Below are positions 33,972 to 44,922 of a DNA stretch of 64,000 nucleotides, piece by piece. The DNA is taken from NCBI GenBank assembly GCA_963932145.1, contig OZ010590.1:57673886-57737885 (forward strand), written 5' to 3'. The notes beneath the pieces are model-generated. The model did not search any database, was not told where the DNA came from, and saw only the letters and a program-made list of their open reading frames with translations. Made by a program: the position numbers and the translations under genes. Numbering within the stretch: position 1 is the first letter of the stretch; every line of letters begins with the position of its first letter. The stretch is from Acanthosepion lycidas (taxonomy: Eukaryota > Mollusca > Cephalopoda > Sepiida > Sepiidae).

Positions 33972-34007
33972 TCTCTGTAGCTCAATTGGTTAGGGCATGT
34001 CATATTC
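33972..34007 (+). repeat. Possible tRNA 5'-half relic
   Basis: TCTGTAGCTCAATTGGTTAG resembles the D-arm/A-box half of a tRNA or tRNA-derived SINE. Sequence then passes into the start of mariner M3, and no 3' half is visible on the far side. A-box similarity alone is weak. Confidence 0.35.
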
Positions 34008-34861
34008 ACTCTATTATTTTATATATAATTGTTGCCATTTTATATTTTTAATTTCACACATGTGCATTGTTTGTTTTTGACTTTGTCAACGGCAACATAT
34101 AGTAGGATCAGTTAGGCATCATCTGTAAGAAAAAGAACACCATGATGCAATTCACTTTCCCAGAAATTTGTAAATAATATGCTGTTCTGTTTGGCATTTG
34201 CATCAGAAGCTCCAATGCAAGCATTTCAGAGTGTTTGGGTGTCAATCTGAGGACAGTGCAGAGGATATGGAAAGAGTTGGATGGCATATCCAGTCAACAT
34301 CATGGTATTTGGAGTGATCACTAGTGATGATGGCGTTTATGCCTCCATTCATCTTCCCATAGAGCTTCAAACATGGGGGCCTATGCTTAGTGCCTTGAGA
34401 AGGTAGTGCTGCCCTGCATCAAGACGGTGCCTGCTGGAAGACCCTATCTGGCAATAGGACTCTGCACCATGCCACACAAGCAGGAGAACCCAATCATAGC
34501 TGTCAGACAATTTCTGTGATCATATAACTCCTTACATCTGGCCACCTAATTCCCCAGACTGCAAACCCCTTAATTAATATGTGTGAGGCAAACAACCAAC
34601 AAAACTCATTACCAAAGATGAACTGAAGGCAAGAATTATGGCAGCATTCATCAATTTAAACAAGGAAACTGTCCAGAAGAGTTTCTGGAGATTCCAAAGT
34701 TGTTTGGAGGTCATGGTTGAAGCCAATGGCGATTTCATTTAATAAATTTACACGTTAGTATTTCAAGATATTTTTGTCTAATTTTGGTAAATATATCTGT
34801 TAAAATGAGATATCAGGTATTTTCATTTTTTTATAATTTAGACAATTTATCCATTGCACTT

Positions 34862-34864
<3 letters not shown>
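34008..34864 (+). mobile_element. Mariner-type (DD37D-like) remnant M3
   Basis: It shares with M1 the 5' segment TTGTTGCCATTTTATATTTT, then an N-terminal fragment (CACCATGATGCAATTCACTT; RT-less, HTH-like SECLGVNLRTVQRIW), a large deletion, and the DSAPCHT (GACTCTGCACCATGCCACAC), PNSP and LNXYV-type blocks. The right terminus ends ATTTATCCATTGCACTTTG. Several frameshifts make it inactive. The left terminus is degraded. Confidence 0.75.
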
Positions 34865-34897
<33 letters not shown>

Positions 34898-34904
34898 ATT
34901 ATTT

Positions 34905-35025
34905 ATTTAAAAAGATTATAACATAAATATGTTATAAAATCACTACAAAAATAGCCATTTTGTTTCAGCACTTCCGGTGTCTTATCAAGTGATGATGTTG
35001 AATGTAAAATAAAGGCTCTACTCTG
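34905..35025 (-). repeat. Dispersed repeat E, copy 2
   Basis: The reverse complement contains CATCATCACTTGATAAGACA, CTATTTTTGTAGTGATTTTA and ACATATTTATGTTATAA, matching 7935-8060. The (TA)n flank at 34871-34900 lies on the equivalent side. Confidence 0.7.
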
Positions 35026-35096
35026 TATTGAGCACTCTTTTAAGAAAAGTAATTGTTGGTTATTGGAATTCATTACGTATACACAAATTATATACT

Positions 35097-35097
<1 letters not shown>

Positions 35098-35127
<30 letters not shown>
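35098..35127. repeat. (TA)n tract
   Basis: AT dinucleotide run. Confidence 0.95.
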
Positions 35128-35130
<3 letters not shown>

Positions 35131-35291
35131 TTCAAATAAAAAAAATCAAACTTTTGACAAGAAATATATATTTGTCAAAAAGTAGTTGAATTAATGAAAA
35201 AGTGTGTAATACAATTTTACTACCTAACAATACCTACTTGGTAGAAATAATGTTAGCAGGAAGTTTTTGGTTTTCTAAATATTTTATGTTT

Positions 35292-35292
<1 letters not shown>

Positions 35293-35333
<41 letters not shown>
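35293..35333. repeat. (TG)n(TA)n tract
   Basis: GTGTGTGTGTG grades into an AT run. Confidence 0.95.
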
Positions 35334-35334
<1 letters not shown>

Positions 35335-35339
35335 CAACA

Positions 35340-36440
35340 AATAATATTTAATTTTCAACTTTCCAAGCCCTGAGTGGATGCTTTATCTGAAATACTCTAA
35401 ATAATGATATCTAAGTTAAACATTTAATTTTATTTGTTAGTATTAGGTTGTTCAGAGAAAATATCTGATTTTCAAATCAACTATGATTCCTGCATTAATG
35501 TATTAAATAGTCTTTAAATCGGTCAAATTAGGGACCCCGAACATCTATGCATTTCTACCATACATTTACGAGTTTATTTATGTCTTTACAATGAAATTCT
35601 AAAGAATTGCCAAGAAATCTTTGATTGCAGTTTCTGCAAATTATTTGCAATGGCTTTTAGCTTTAAGATGCTTAAAAAAGTGGTAGTCAGTGGATGAGAG
35701 ATAACAGGAATATGGATGATGTGGCTAAGTTTTGTATTCCAATTCAGTTAACTTCCACAGTGTCATCCCAACTTGAACTCCAATAGATATTCAGGGCAAG
35801 GAAACTCCTTGAGAGAAGACCCTTCCATCATGATAGGTCAAAGTTCAGGGTTTGCTCAATGTGCACACATCAAGGGCTTACAAATAAATGAGGTCACCTC
35901 AACATAGTCAATAGCCACTGCAGGACTCTACAATGATTTATCTTCATTTGTTTGCTCCTCCATACAACTGTGGGTTAGATCTGCTTCAAATTCAATCAGT
36001 AAAACTATTTTTACCTGGACTTGTCTAAAGTGTTTCTTAATATATTTCACAATGCATATCTGTTTTATTGTTTTGCAGGAACCATTTAAGCACGCTCCTT
36101 AACTACTTTTAGTTGTTGCAATTCCCTGACCCCTCCCCAAGTGATGTGCACACAAGATTAATGCATGCAATTGCAAATTCATGGCTCACTTTATATGTGT
36201 TTGATTCACAACAAAGTAATACATCTCAGATATTCTTTTTATACATTCTTTATCAGAAATAAATTCTCCTTGAGAGAGATTATTTATTTATGGAAAGAAG
36301 CCATTTCTCACCAAATGACAGATGCTTCCAAACTGATACTTATGCATAAAAAATTACACATATTGGGTTGCCCAAAAGGTTTATTCGCTTATTAAGTAAA
36401 CAATTTACTTAATAAACCAAACAAACATTTTGAACAACTC
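35340..36440. other. No recognised feature
   Basis: Mixed sequence. A short self-complementary segment, AAAAGGTTTATTCGCTTATT near 36375 and AAATTGTTTACTTAATAAG, borders TTAAGTAAACAATTTACTTAA (a small palindrome at about 36392-36412). Nothing else is supported. Confidence 0.45.
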
Positions 36441-36444
36441 AGTA

Positions 36445-36910
36445 TAATAGCACTATTCTTTTGGTCAGACTTGCATAAAGTTCTGACAACTGAAACTCAC
36501 TTCTTCATTGATTTTGTATGTATTTCCATTGTAAAATCATTAACAATGAATTTATATATACTTATAATAGCTTCATTCTGCTTGCATTAATTCTTGACCA
36601 CTGAAAATCCCTTTCTTCTTCATTTTCAATGAATTTCCATAGTAAAATCATTAACAATGCATGTATATTATATATAATAACCCTATTCTATTAGTGATGC
36701 TTACAATAATTCCTCACTGCTGAAAATTCTTTTCTTTCTCATTTTCAGTGTATTTCCATAGTAAAATCAGAAAACAATGAATTTATGTTATATATAATAA
36801 TGCATATCTATTAGTAACACTTACAATAATTCCTGACCACTGAAAATCCCTTTGTTTCTCATTTTCAGCACATTTCTATTTTAAAATCCTTAAAAATGCA
36901 TATATATTAA
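36445..36910. repeat. Tandem array, about 120-bp unit, about four units
   Basis: Blocks repeat in order: ATTCCTGACCACTGAAAATC, TCATTTTCAGTGTATTTCC, ATAGTAAAATCATTAACAAT and TTATATATAATAA. Units start near 36445, 36565, 36680 and 36800. Two further diverged units lie at 39715-39920, beyond the inserted LINE cluster. Confidence 0.85.
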
Positions 36911-38332
36911 ACATATGGTATTGGTAATATTATCCATTTCTTTATAAGGAAATATCCAGCATTCCTTGACTGAACAATTAATGCTGCTGTTGATTGAAAT
37001 TTATAGAATGTTACTGTAAAACAATTTTTTTAGGAAAATAGGAATTTCAGGTTCAGTAGCTGTTAATGTTCTTCTTAGTATTAAAGAGAGATTCCTTCCT
37101 TGCCTTTTGTTTTGGATGGTGTGGAATGTCATTATCTTGATAATATCATTATTCTCTTCTTGAGTTATATGTGCTATTCTTTTCAATTATCGCTAATGTT
37201 TAGAGTCCTCAAGTTATGTGCCTTTTGTTATCTGGTACAGTTCTTTGTTTGTGATTCTGCAACACCAGTTTGCAAGGTTAGAAGACAATTGGTTCTCACT
37301 AAGACCTACAAGCTCCCCTTGCTTGAAGCCATTTTTAACCACTGACAAGAGAAAATGGTTGTATACAGTTGACAGTTTATATATTTCTGAATGAGTTTGG
37401 TACCATGCATGGTGTTTGTTTGAAATGTTTGATATGACAAGACTAAGAACATGACCCAAGTTTTTAGGTTAATGTTTTAATTATGTAGCAACTTGTGGTA
37501 TTAGGCAAAACTATGCCAAGCGCAGCATATGCTATGTTCAATTTCCATATCTCTTAAACTTCTTATATTGATCTGTACACCAGTGTTATCTGAAGTGTTT
37601 AGTACTTACTAATTCCCCATCCTGGGTAAGATGATAAACTATGTCCAACAGCAAGGTCTCTGATCAGGAGGTTTTGAGAAGCATGGAATCACCTCTTAAT
37701 TGTTGGTGTTCCCAGGTCCACCCTGATCCAGTGTGGTAGAACCTGTTAGGGTCCCAGCTATGGGAAAAGACCATGAAAGTGTAAAAATAGGTTTTAATAC
37801 CAGAAATATCATGTAAAAAAATTATTATCAGCAATACATTATTTCCAGCAATACATTTTTGAAAAAATATTACCAGCTATACATTTTTGAAGAAAAAAAT
37901 ATTACCAGCAATAAAAATTTTGCTGGCATTAAATAACCCATTAAGATTGATATGCCGTAAAAAAACAAACCAAACCAACTTCCTAATTCCACATCCAGAA
38001 TTATTATGAAGAATTCACTGCTTTTATTCTGATTCCAGATTAATACTTCGGAAAGTTTTATCTGGAATCCTACTTCTAGGTAGAGGATGCTGATTTTTTT
38101 ATTCAGGATCATTCTTATCCCAAATTTGAATGTCTATGTCATCAGTATATCCTCCCTCCTCATCCACTGTACATTGGCCACAGAAGGAGAAGTGGGAAAA
38201 CTGTTTCCTATTAGTAGATTCATTTGGGATATTGTTATGGAATGTTTAAGTGATCAGTGCCCGTCTCTTTACATCTGTGCTTATATATCTGCAGAGCATA
38301 GTCTAGAAAGAGATTAAATAGATTGGGGATCT
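36905..38332 (-). pseudogene. N-family LINE copy N2, interrupted by SINE K2
   Basis: On the minus strand: segments matching N1's FNL.LDYALQIYKH block (38250-38320), a decayed PLLLRP...IY..HRHSNLG stretch, then the gap occupied by K2 (37617-37978), then HAWYQTHSEIYKLSTVYNHF (37330-37415), CCRITNKELYQITKGT (37214-37265) and a 3' part with PEIPIFLKK near 37015-37045. The family 3' terminus lies near 36925 (TTTCTTTATAAGGAAATATC). Confidence 0.8.
37617..37978 (+). mobile_element. SINE-like element K2 with target duplication
   Basis: Inserted in N2 and flanked by CTTACTAATTCC (37605-37616) and CTTCCTAATTCC (37979-37990), 11 of 12 matching. The head reads CATCCTGGGTAAGATGATAA. The middle holds AATACATTTTTGAA-type repeats. 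The tail GGCATTAAATAACCCATTAA, then GATATGCCG, ends in CAAACCAAACCAA. Copies occur at 38332, 54480 and 49857. No tRNA head is certain. Confidence 0.85.
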
Positions 38333-38675
38333 CTTAATTGCTGTTATTCCCAGGTTCCAACTATAGGCAAACAGTGAACCCCCCAAACTGGGGTCAAAAC
38401 ATAAAAATATAAAATTACATTAGAAAAAATTACCAGCAATACATTTTCATAGTAAAAAAATTACCTGCAATACATTTTCATAGTAAAAAAAATTACCTGC
38501 AATACATTTTCATAGTAAAAAAAATTACCTGCAATACATTTTCATAGTAAAAAAAATTACCAGCAATACATTATTGTAAAAAAATGATAAAAGCTGACAA
38601 GAAAATAAAATTTTAGCATTAAATGATACATAAGGAATTGATATGCCATTAAATAACCAAACCATTTTTAATAAT
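38332..38675 (+). mobile_element. SINE-like element K3, 5'-truncated
   Basis: Starts within the K body (CTCTTAATTGCTGTTATTCC) and ends with TTGATATGCCATTAAATAAC then CAAACCA. It joins the end of N2 to the beginning of N3. No convincing target duplication was found. Confidence 0.75.
38425..38590. repeat. 33-bp minisatellite inside K3, five units
   Basis: Five near-identical units contain CCTGCAATACATTTTCATAG followed by a T and A-run; the first and last units have CCAGCAATACA. Sister copy K2 has only degenerate units and K4 two, so the number expanded within this copy. Confidence 0.9.
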
Positions 38676-39712
38676 TGATCTAAGAAAGCAGTTGTATACA
38701 GTCAATAGTTTAGATATTTCTGAACAGACTTTGGCACCATGCATGGCATCCATATGAATGTCTTGATCTGACAAGTCTATTTAAGAACAGTTTTTAAATT
38801 TTTATATTAATATTTTGGTTCTGTAGTAGTTTGTGATGTTATGCAATCTTCATATTTAATTTCTTTTTCTCTTTTACTAAATTTGCTATAACTGATCGAT
38901 ATGCCAAGATATTTGAAGTGTTTAATATTTACTAAATTCACATCCTGAATTTTTATGATGGATTCAGGGTATGCACCATCACTACTTTCAATCTAATCCC
39001 AGATCATTCTTGTCCCAATGATTAATGCCTATATCCTGCTTTGTACATTGGCCTTAAGAGGAGAAGCAGGAATACTGTTTTCTATTAGTAGATTCATTTA
39101 GGATATTGTTATAGAATGTTTAAGTGATCAATGCCCATCTCTTCACATCTGTACTTATATATGTACTGAGATTAGTCTAGGAAGAGATTAAATAGATTGG
39201 GGATCTCATTTCCTTCTTTCCATAATTCAGATGAGGTTTAGAATATTTTGGTATTCAGGTCCTTACCTGCCATGCATAATTTTTTTTTGACTGATATAGG
39301 TCTTCTATCATTTTTCAGTTATATTGATTTCTTTTAGTATTAAGTAATTCTTTTTTATTTTCTTTGTTAATTGTTTAGTATTCTCTCTTCCATTTCTCTT
39401 CCTCTTTTTTCCTCTTGTATCAATCTTTTCAAATCAGAATTGTCATCCTATGGGAGGATCTTTTTCCATCTAGATATTCTTGGAAGTGTTTCATGTGCTT
39501 TGCCTAAGGAAACATTATTCAAGTGATCAATGTTGTTATGATCAAGATTTAAGGATATCAATTTGGATTTTAGTTTATTACAGAATTCTGATCTTACATC
39601 TTTATTTTTTAGTGCTTGTAAATTATATCTAGGCACCATTTGTGGTTTATGTGAATGAAAGCTGGCTATTTTCTTTCTTTCTAGTATAAATCTTTTCAAA
39701 TCAGCATTATTG
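38675..39712 (-). pseudogene. N-family LINE copy N3
   Basis: Minus strand 39699 to 39448 gives an 83-residue frame, RKKIASFHSHKPQMVPRYNL to KAHETLPRISRWKK, matching the linker between the endonuclease and RT domains of non-LTR elements by position and style. Minus-strand 39245-38675 then matches N2's distal region (GATTGGGGATCTCA; CTTTGGCACCATGCATGGC). The RT palm is missing, an internal deletion near 39245-39290. Confidence 0.7.
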
Positions 39713-39714
39713 TC

Positions 39715-39920
39715 TTAACCTTATTCTATTAGTAATGTTTACATTAATTCCTGACCACTGAAAATCCCCTTTTCCTTAATTTTCAGTGTATTTCTATAAT
39801 AAAATCTTCAACATCCTTGTAATCTAATAACCATAGTAATTCTTGCATTAATTCCTGACACTTGAAAACCTTTCTTCCTCATCTTCAATGTATTTTTATT
39901 GTAAAATAAATTGAAATGGA
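39715..39920. repeat. Tandem array continuation, about 120-bp units
   Basis: TTATTCTATTAGTAATGTTT, ATTCCTGACCACTGAAAATC and TTTTCAGTGTATTTCTATAA belong to the same unit as 36445-36910. Two diverged units remain. The two blocks flank the LINE cluster. Confidence 0.8.
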
Positions 39921-40095
39921 TTTTGTATCAGATATTTAATACCCTTATTTTATCAATACCACTTTATTTATTTTTAATTATTAATTATGTACAATGTTTT
40001 TTCAGGCTTTACAATGCATACTTTACACAAAATTTGAAATTAATTCAAAAATTAAATTTTGACAAATTCATTCTGTTGTATCTACTAATAGGTGT

Positions 40096-40614
40096 CATAA
40101 TAATAATAATAGTAATAACAACAGTAATAATAATAATAATAGTGATAATAATAATAATAGTAATAATAATAGTAATAACAAGAGTAATAATAATAATAGT
40201 AATAATAATGATAATAATAGTAATAATAGTAGTAGTAATAATAACAGTAATAATAATAATAATGATAATAATGATAATAATAGTAATAATAATAATAGTA
40301 ATAATAATAATAGTAATAATGATAATAATAATAATAATAGTAATAATAATAGTAGTAGTAATAATAATAATAATAACAGTAATAATAATAATAATAATAA
40401 CAGTAATAATAATAGTAGTAATAATAATAATAATAACAGTAATAATAATAGTAGTAATAATAATAATAATAACAGTAATAATAATAGTAGTAATAATAAT
40501 AATAATAATAACAGTAATAATAATAGTAGTAATAATAATAATAATAATAATAACAGTAATAATAATAGTAGTAATAATAATAATAGTAATAATAATAATA
40601 ATAGTAATAATAAA
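40096..40614. repeat. (TAA)n/(TAG)n/(CAG) compound microsatellite
   Basis: About 520 bp of TAA units with regular TAG and CAG variants. A ~36-bp higher-order period containing AATAACAGTAATAATAATAG repeats about seven times in 40380-40570. It generates spurious long poly-I and poly-L open frames on both strands. Confidence 0.95.
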
Positions 40615-40619
40615 AATAT

Positions 40620-41215
40620 AGAAAAAATCCTGTCTGAATTTTGTGGATGAGGGGTTATTATTATTTGCAGGCAAGCTATTGTCCTCATCTTTGTTGGTGT
40701 TATCACAGTGTTTTATCTGTTATGCCCTCCAGCCAACATCAGGTGCTTGTTTATCCGAGTGATCTTCAGGAAATTTTGAACTGAACCATTTATTTAATCT
40801 ATGGGGATTAGATTGTTTTCTACTCATGTCTAGGCTCCAAGTTCTCTACTGGATTAAGGTATTGGTTTGTGAATTTGAGGACAATCCTTGGCCCAGGCAG
40901 TGTATACTTGAACTTAATTGAACTGGACAAGCATTAACAGAGCAGTACTAAATAAGAACTAGACAAGATATCCCTTGAAATGGGCAGCTATCCCAGTAGA
41001 TTAAATAAAAGGGTCATTTCAAAATTCTCTGAGGTTACTCAGATTGACAAGCACCTGATGAAGTTTGGAGGGTACAACAGACATTACATTTTGATAACAA
41101 CAGCAAAGATAGGGACAATAGTCCATGTATAAATAATGTAAATAAAAGAAATCCTCATTAAATTATTAAGATCAACACTTCATCTTAGAAATTTAAACAA
41201 TTTCAGACTATTGCA
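40620..41215. mobile_element. Palindromic family A element A4
   Basis: Left terminus CTGAATTTTGTGGATGAGG, arm TGTCCTCATCTTTGTTGG and inner arm AATTTTGAACTGAACCATTT. The right side has GGGTCATTTCAAAATTCTC, CCTGATGAAGTTTGGAGG and CAGCAAAGATAGGGACAATA, ending with ACTTCATCTTAGAAATT. Arms are about 170 bp and diverged. The tRNA-like core is weak here (around 40850-40890). Confidence 0.7.
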
Positions 41216-41279
41216 TCTATTCCTAGCTTTAAAAATAAAAATAATATCAATACTTTATCTTAGACTTTTGAACAGCTTC

Positions 41280-41718
41280 CCTTCACCTCACCTATAAATA
41301 TTTTCACAGTAATTGTTCTGATGAGCTTTTCTTTTGGGTACCACAACTTGACAAATTTATGTGCAGTACTAGATTGGCAGTTAGGTCTCTGTTGAAATTG
41401 CTAGTTGTAACTATAAGTTCTATAATGATAGTTTTTTTTTATGCATATTTTGTTTATGGAACTCTCTTTTGGTTTTCTTTTTTTTTTCCTGTCAACTATG
41501 ATTTTCAGAAAGTTAGTAGGTTGGTGCAAAAATAATGTCGTTTTCTCACATATGTTACTATGTGAGAAAACGGCATTATTTTTGCACCAACCTAACAAAT
41601 GCAGTGTTCAGTTGTCATTTTTTATTGTCCTTTCTGTTTCTGTCAATCCCAGTAGCCCCTTGCATCCAAGTGGACTTTATTGCCTTTGTTTGGGGGTGAA
41701 ATGATTGAAAAACAAATA
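41280..41718 (+). pseudogene. J-family LINE 3' end carrying a MITE
   Basis: CCTATAAATATTTTCACAG and GTAATTGTTCTGATGAGCTT (YKYFH..NCSDEL block) are followed by TTGACAAATTTATGTGCAGT and the terminal CTTGCATCCAAGTGGACTTT, then GGGGTGAAATGATTGAAAAA. The palindrome at 41519-41592 interrupts the 3' UTR at a TA. Confidence 0.8.
41519..41592. mobile_element. 74-bp palindromic mariner MITE
   Basis: GGTTGGTGCAAAAATAATG at the left end and CATTATTTTTGCACCAACC at the right end form an almost perfect palindrome with centre CATATGTTACTATG, flanked by TA on both sides. The terminal sequence strongly resembles the inverted repeats of Hsmar1/MADE1-type mariners as I remember them. It inserted into a J-family 3' UTR, so it is younger than that copy. 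Confidence 0.9.
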
Positions 41719-41839
41719 AATTTAAGACTATCATGTCTGTTATCTCTCTCAGTGCTTGAATCCCATTAGGGAAGAAGCTTTCATCCAGTTGATCAAAAAA
41801 TTAATCAACAAAAGTTACAATGTCATCATCACTAGGATA

Positions 41840-42735
41840 CTAGTTACCAGTCAAGTGCCATATTTTATGTTGGTGGACAGATGATGGTTTAATGGGGCCA
41901 AATCAGAATAGGGAGGGTGATCAACTAGTTCAAAGCCCCAGCCACACACAGCAGCCATTGAAAGCAAGGACTTGTGTGCTGGAATATTGTCCTGATGAAA
42001 CAAGACCCCTTTCATCAGTTTTTCTGGGATTTGGTTTTGATAGTCTTTCATAAATGCCTCAGTATGTTGGCATAGAACTCTCCATTGGTTGTCTGGCTCT
42101 TTTGAAGTTAATAAATACAATGCTTTTTGCATCTCAAAAACTGAGGCTACCACCTTCCCTGCAAATGAAATGACCTTGGACTTCTTTGGAGCAGGTGAGG
42201 AGGGATGTTTCCAATGCATGGATTGTCTCTCTGTCTCTTGTACAAAATAATGAACCCAACACTGATCTTGGATCAGGAAACGTTTAAAGAAACAAGCTGA
42301 ATCTGCCTCAAACAATATCAGATTTTCTTGTGATATGACCAACTTTGATTAGGTATAAGGAGGTGTGGCACCCACTCAGCAGAAAACTTTGTCATATCAA
42401 GTTCATTGTGCAGAATATCCTCATCTCTCTCAAGGGATAGGCTAATAGCATTGGCTATTTGATTTATAGTCAATCACCTGTCATCCATCACCATATGTTG
42501 AAAACGATCAATTTTTTTTGTGGTGGTTACAGTTGCAGGATTTCCTTGAGTCATCATCAAGAACCTTCCTTCTCCTCCTAAATTCAGCTGCTCCCTTTGT
42601 ACTGTTGATAAAGCTGGAGCATCATCCCCTAATGTAGCAAACATGTCAGCATGAATGTCCTTGGTGACTAAACCCTTTTTCTGCAGGTACTATGATGCCA
42701 AATTCTGTCCATTTTTAAGAGAAGTTACTACTTGT
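41840..42735 (-). pseudogene. Mariner (DD34D-type) transposase pseudogene
   Basis: On the minus strand: IHADMFATLGDDAPALSTVQ (about 42600-42660), DDR.LTINQIANAISLSLER (HTH; 42425-42490), MTKFSAEWVPHLL, then a 163-residue frame with the ECW-equivalent QCWVHYF, VLFHQDNIPAHKS and DHPPYSDLAPLNHHL. The HQD aspartate is kept, but the third acidic position (normally SDYH) is asparagine and a proline is lost from YSPD. An in-frame stop follows DDR, and at least one frameshift separates the halves. No TA-flanked terminal repeats were found; the nearby MITE is a possible relative. Confidence 0.85.
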
Positions 42736-43014
42736 AACTTTTCAAGTCTTTGAACACTCAGATGTCAGTTTAACTGGAAAGAAACAATTTTGTTATTATT
42801 AAGATGAGTTGAAATTAATGCATGCAAAATTTTCCAGTTCTAGCATCACTCCTTCATAGTCGGCCTATGAAGTTTTCAGCCCATTCTCCTATTTTTGTAC
42901 ATTCACTGTACACAAACACATACCCACACTAGTAAAACATATCATTCAAAAAATATTATTCAATGAAGGATATAGAAATCAATCATCATCATTAATAAAA
43001 TATACATAACATTT

Positions 43015-43858
43015 TTGTCTGAATTTCCGAGATGAGGAGTTATCATTATTTACCATATTTGTACGTGGACTACCATCCTCATCTTTGTTGTTGCTATCAC
43101 AACATTAGTGTTGTGGATTCCGTGAATGGAATCCTACACAAATAAATAAACAACGCCAGAAATTGAGATAGAAAAATAAGTATATTAAACGTAAGAATAC
43201 AGACTTGAAGTGAAGATTAGTAGTCCAGGAATGCGGGTTAGTAGAAAGTATATGTACAAGTCTCTGTAAGTAAAGCCATAATCATCTCTCTCTGGACTCT
43301 TGTAAAACTCTCTGAGAACACCCTGTGTCTGTCTCCATATCTTTCAAACTGTCTCAACGTATCTCAATAGCAGGTATTCTCTCTGTCAGTATAAGTATAC
43401 TTTGGACAAGTCCATTTTATGTAAAAAGGGGAGAGCCCCATAACAGTTAGTCTTTGTTCATTCCTGCCTCCATCAGATGCATGTCAAGCCATGTAATCTA
43501 CAGGGCATTTCAAACTGAACCATTTATTTAATCTATGAGTGTAGATTGTTCACATTCCACTGCCCATGCCTAGGGATAGCTTGTCTAGTTCTTATTTTAG
43601 TACTATTAATTTATTGCACACAATGTTTCGACAGAGTCCAAGTATACATTGCTCAGTGCAGGAATTGAACTCAAAATTACTATGTCACCAAATTCACAAA
43701 CCAACGCATTATCCACTAAGCTATTTTCTCATGGGAAATTTCCTGTTGCTTACCCTGATTGACATACAACTGATGAAGGAGAGCACAAAGGCTGAAAGAT
43801 TGTGATAACAACAACAAAGATGGGGGACAATAGTCCGCATGTAAATAATTCACTTACT
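43015..43858. mobile_element. Palindromic family A element A5 with nested LTR
   Basis: Left terminus GTCTGAATTTCCGAGATGAG and arm ATCCTCATCTTTGTTGTTG. Interrupted at 43109-43445 by a solo LTR, then resumes TGCCTCCATCAGATGCATGT, TTTCAAACTGAACCATTTA, a reverse tRNA-like core (GGAATTGAACTCAAAATTAC at 43664) and the right arm GATAACAACAACAAAGATGG, ending near TGTAAATAATTC. Confidence 0.75.
43109..43445 (-). mobile_element. Solo LTR, 337 bp
   Basis: Begins TGTTGTGGATTCC and ends CCCATAACA on the plus strand; on the minus strand this gives TGTTATGGGG to GGAATCCACAACA, standard TG...CA LTR termini. It is flanked by 5-bp ATTAG (43104-43108) and GTTAG (43446-43450), one mismatch, consistent with a 5-bp target duplication. 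Inserted in the left arm of A5, which is otherwise contiguous. Superfamily not assignable from the LTR alone. Confidence 0.8.
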
Positions 43859-43859
43859 G

Positions 43860-44922
43860 TCTCATGATCCCTTATCTAATATCCAATTAACAATTTTTAT
43901 ATTACCCTTTCTTATATCAGGTGATAATTATTGGTAAAGTCTATCTGTGATTTATAATGTCTAAATATTTCCTAGTCTCTGACTGTCTGCTATGATTGGT
44001 TTTCCTCATGTCAGTGTAGCCAGGAGAAAGGGAATTTCTCTTCCCTAGATGTTATTGATTGCTTCTAACCTTTATATTTGTCTTGTCCTCATTTGAGCCA
44101 CACTGTACAATTGGATTGTCCTTTTAGTAGCAGAGTCTCAGAAAGTAATCCATAGATAGTACATCTGTAGGACGCATTGTGGATGAGAAATACGGAAACA
44201 TTTTCACTCTGCTGCCAAAATAAAATGCTGCATTTCTGTATCTTATGAGAAAAAATATTTTGCACACGCACACACACAAACAGTTTCTATCAACATGATA
44301 AAAACACAGCAAGAAATGTCTTCTCAATCAAATAGCTTTATATTTATTTTTATGTAATGTATGAATATCTGTTTGTGCTTATTCTTCATTGTATAGAATC
44401 ATTGTATGCAGGTGAATATGTTTCTGAATTTTTTTTATCATTCTCTCATGTACCACTAGTCTTCAAAGGATGATAATAATGATGATTCATGTTTTAAGGA
44501 ATGGCATATGCATGGATAGATTTTACCTAAAGCAAGGGGTTGCACATAATGCATATTTCTGTCTGTCTCTGCTTTATTATATAGATACATTGTGTACAGG
44601 CGAATGTGTGTCTGGATTTGTCTATCACTCTCTTTCATATATCACAGGTTGCCGAAGGATGATGATGTTGATGAATCCTGTTTTAAGGAACAAGATATAT
44701 GTGGGTAGATTTTAAGTGAGTAAGAGGTTATACAGGTCAAGAGCCACTCTGTGGGTCAGTAAATCTTTTATCTGAAATTTTAACTGTATAATATTTGATC
44801 AGTTTGATTAATGGGGGAGCATTGGGTTAAGTGCATTGACAAGAAAGAAGGTTGTGGTCAAAAATAGACATTTCCTATGTAAAAAAAAAAATTTCCTTAT
44901 GAGAAATGAACGTATTGATTTT

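Noticed and set aside
39911-40706. Long open frames (209-236 codons) rich in Ile, Val or Leu on both strands
   Set aside because: They are translations of the (TAA)n microsatellite; no start context, domain or complexity.
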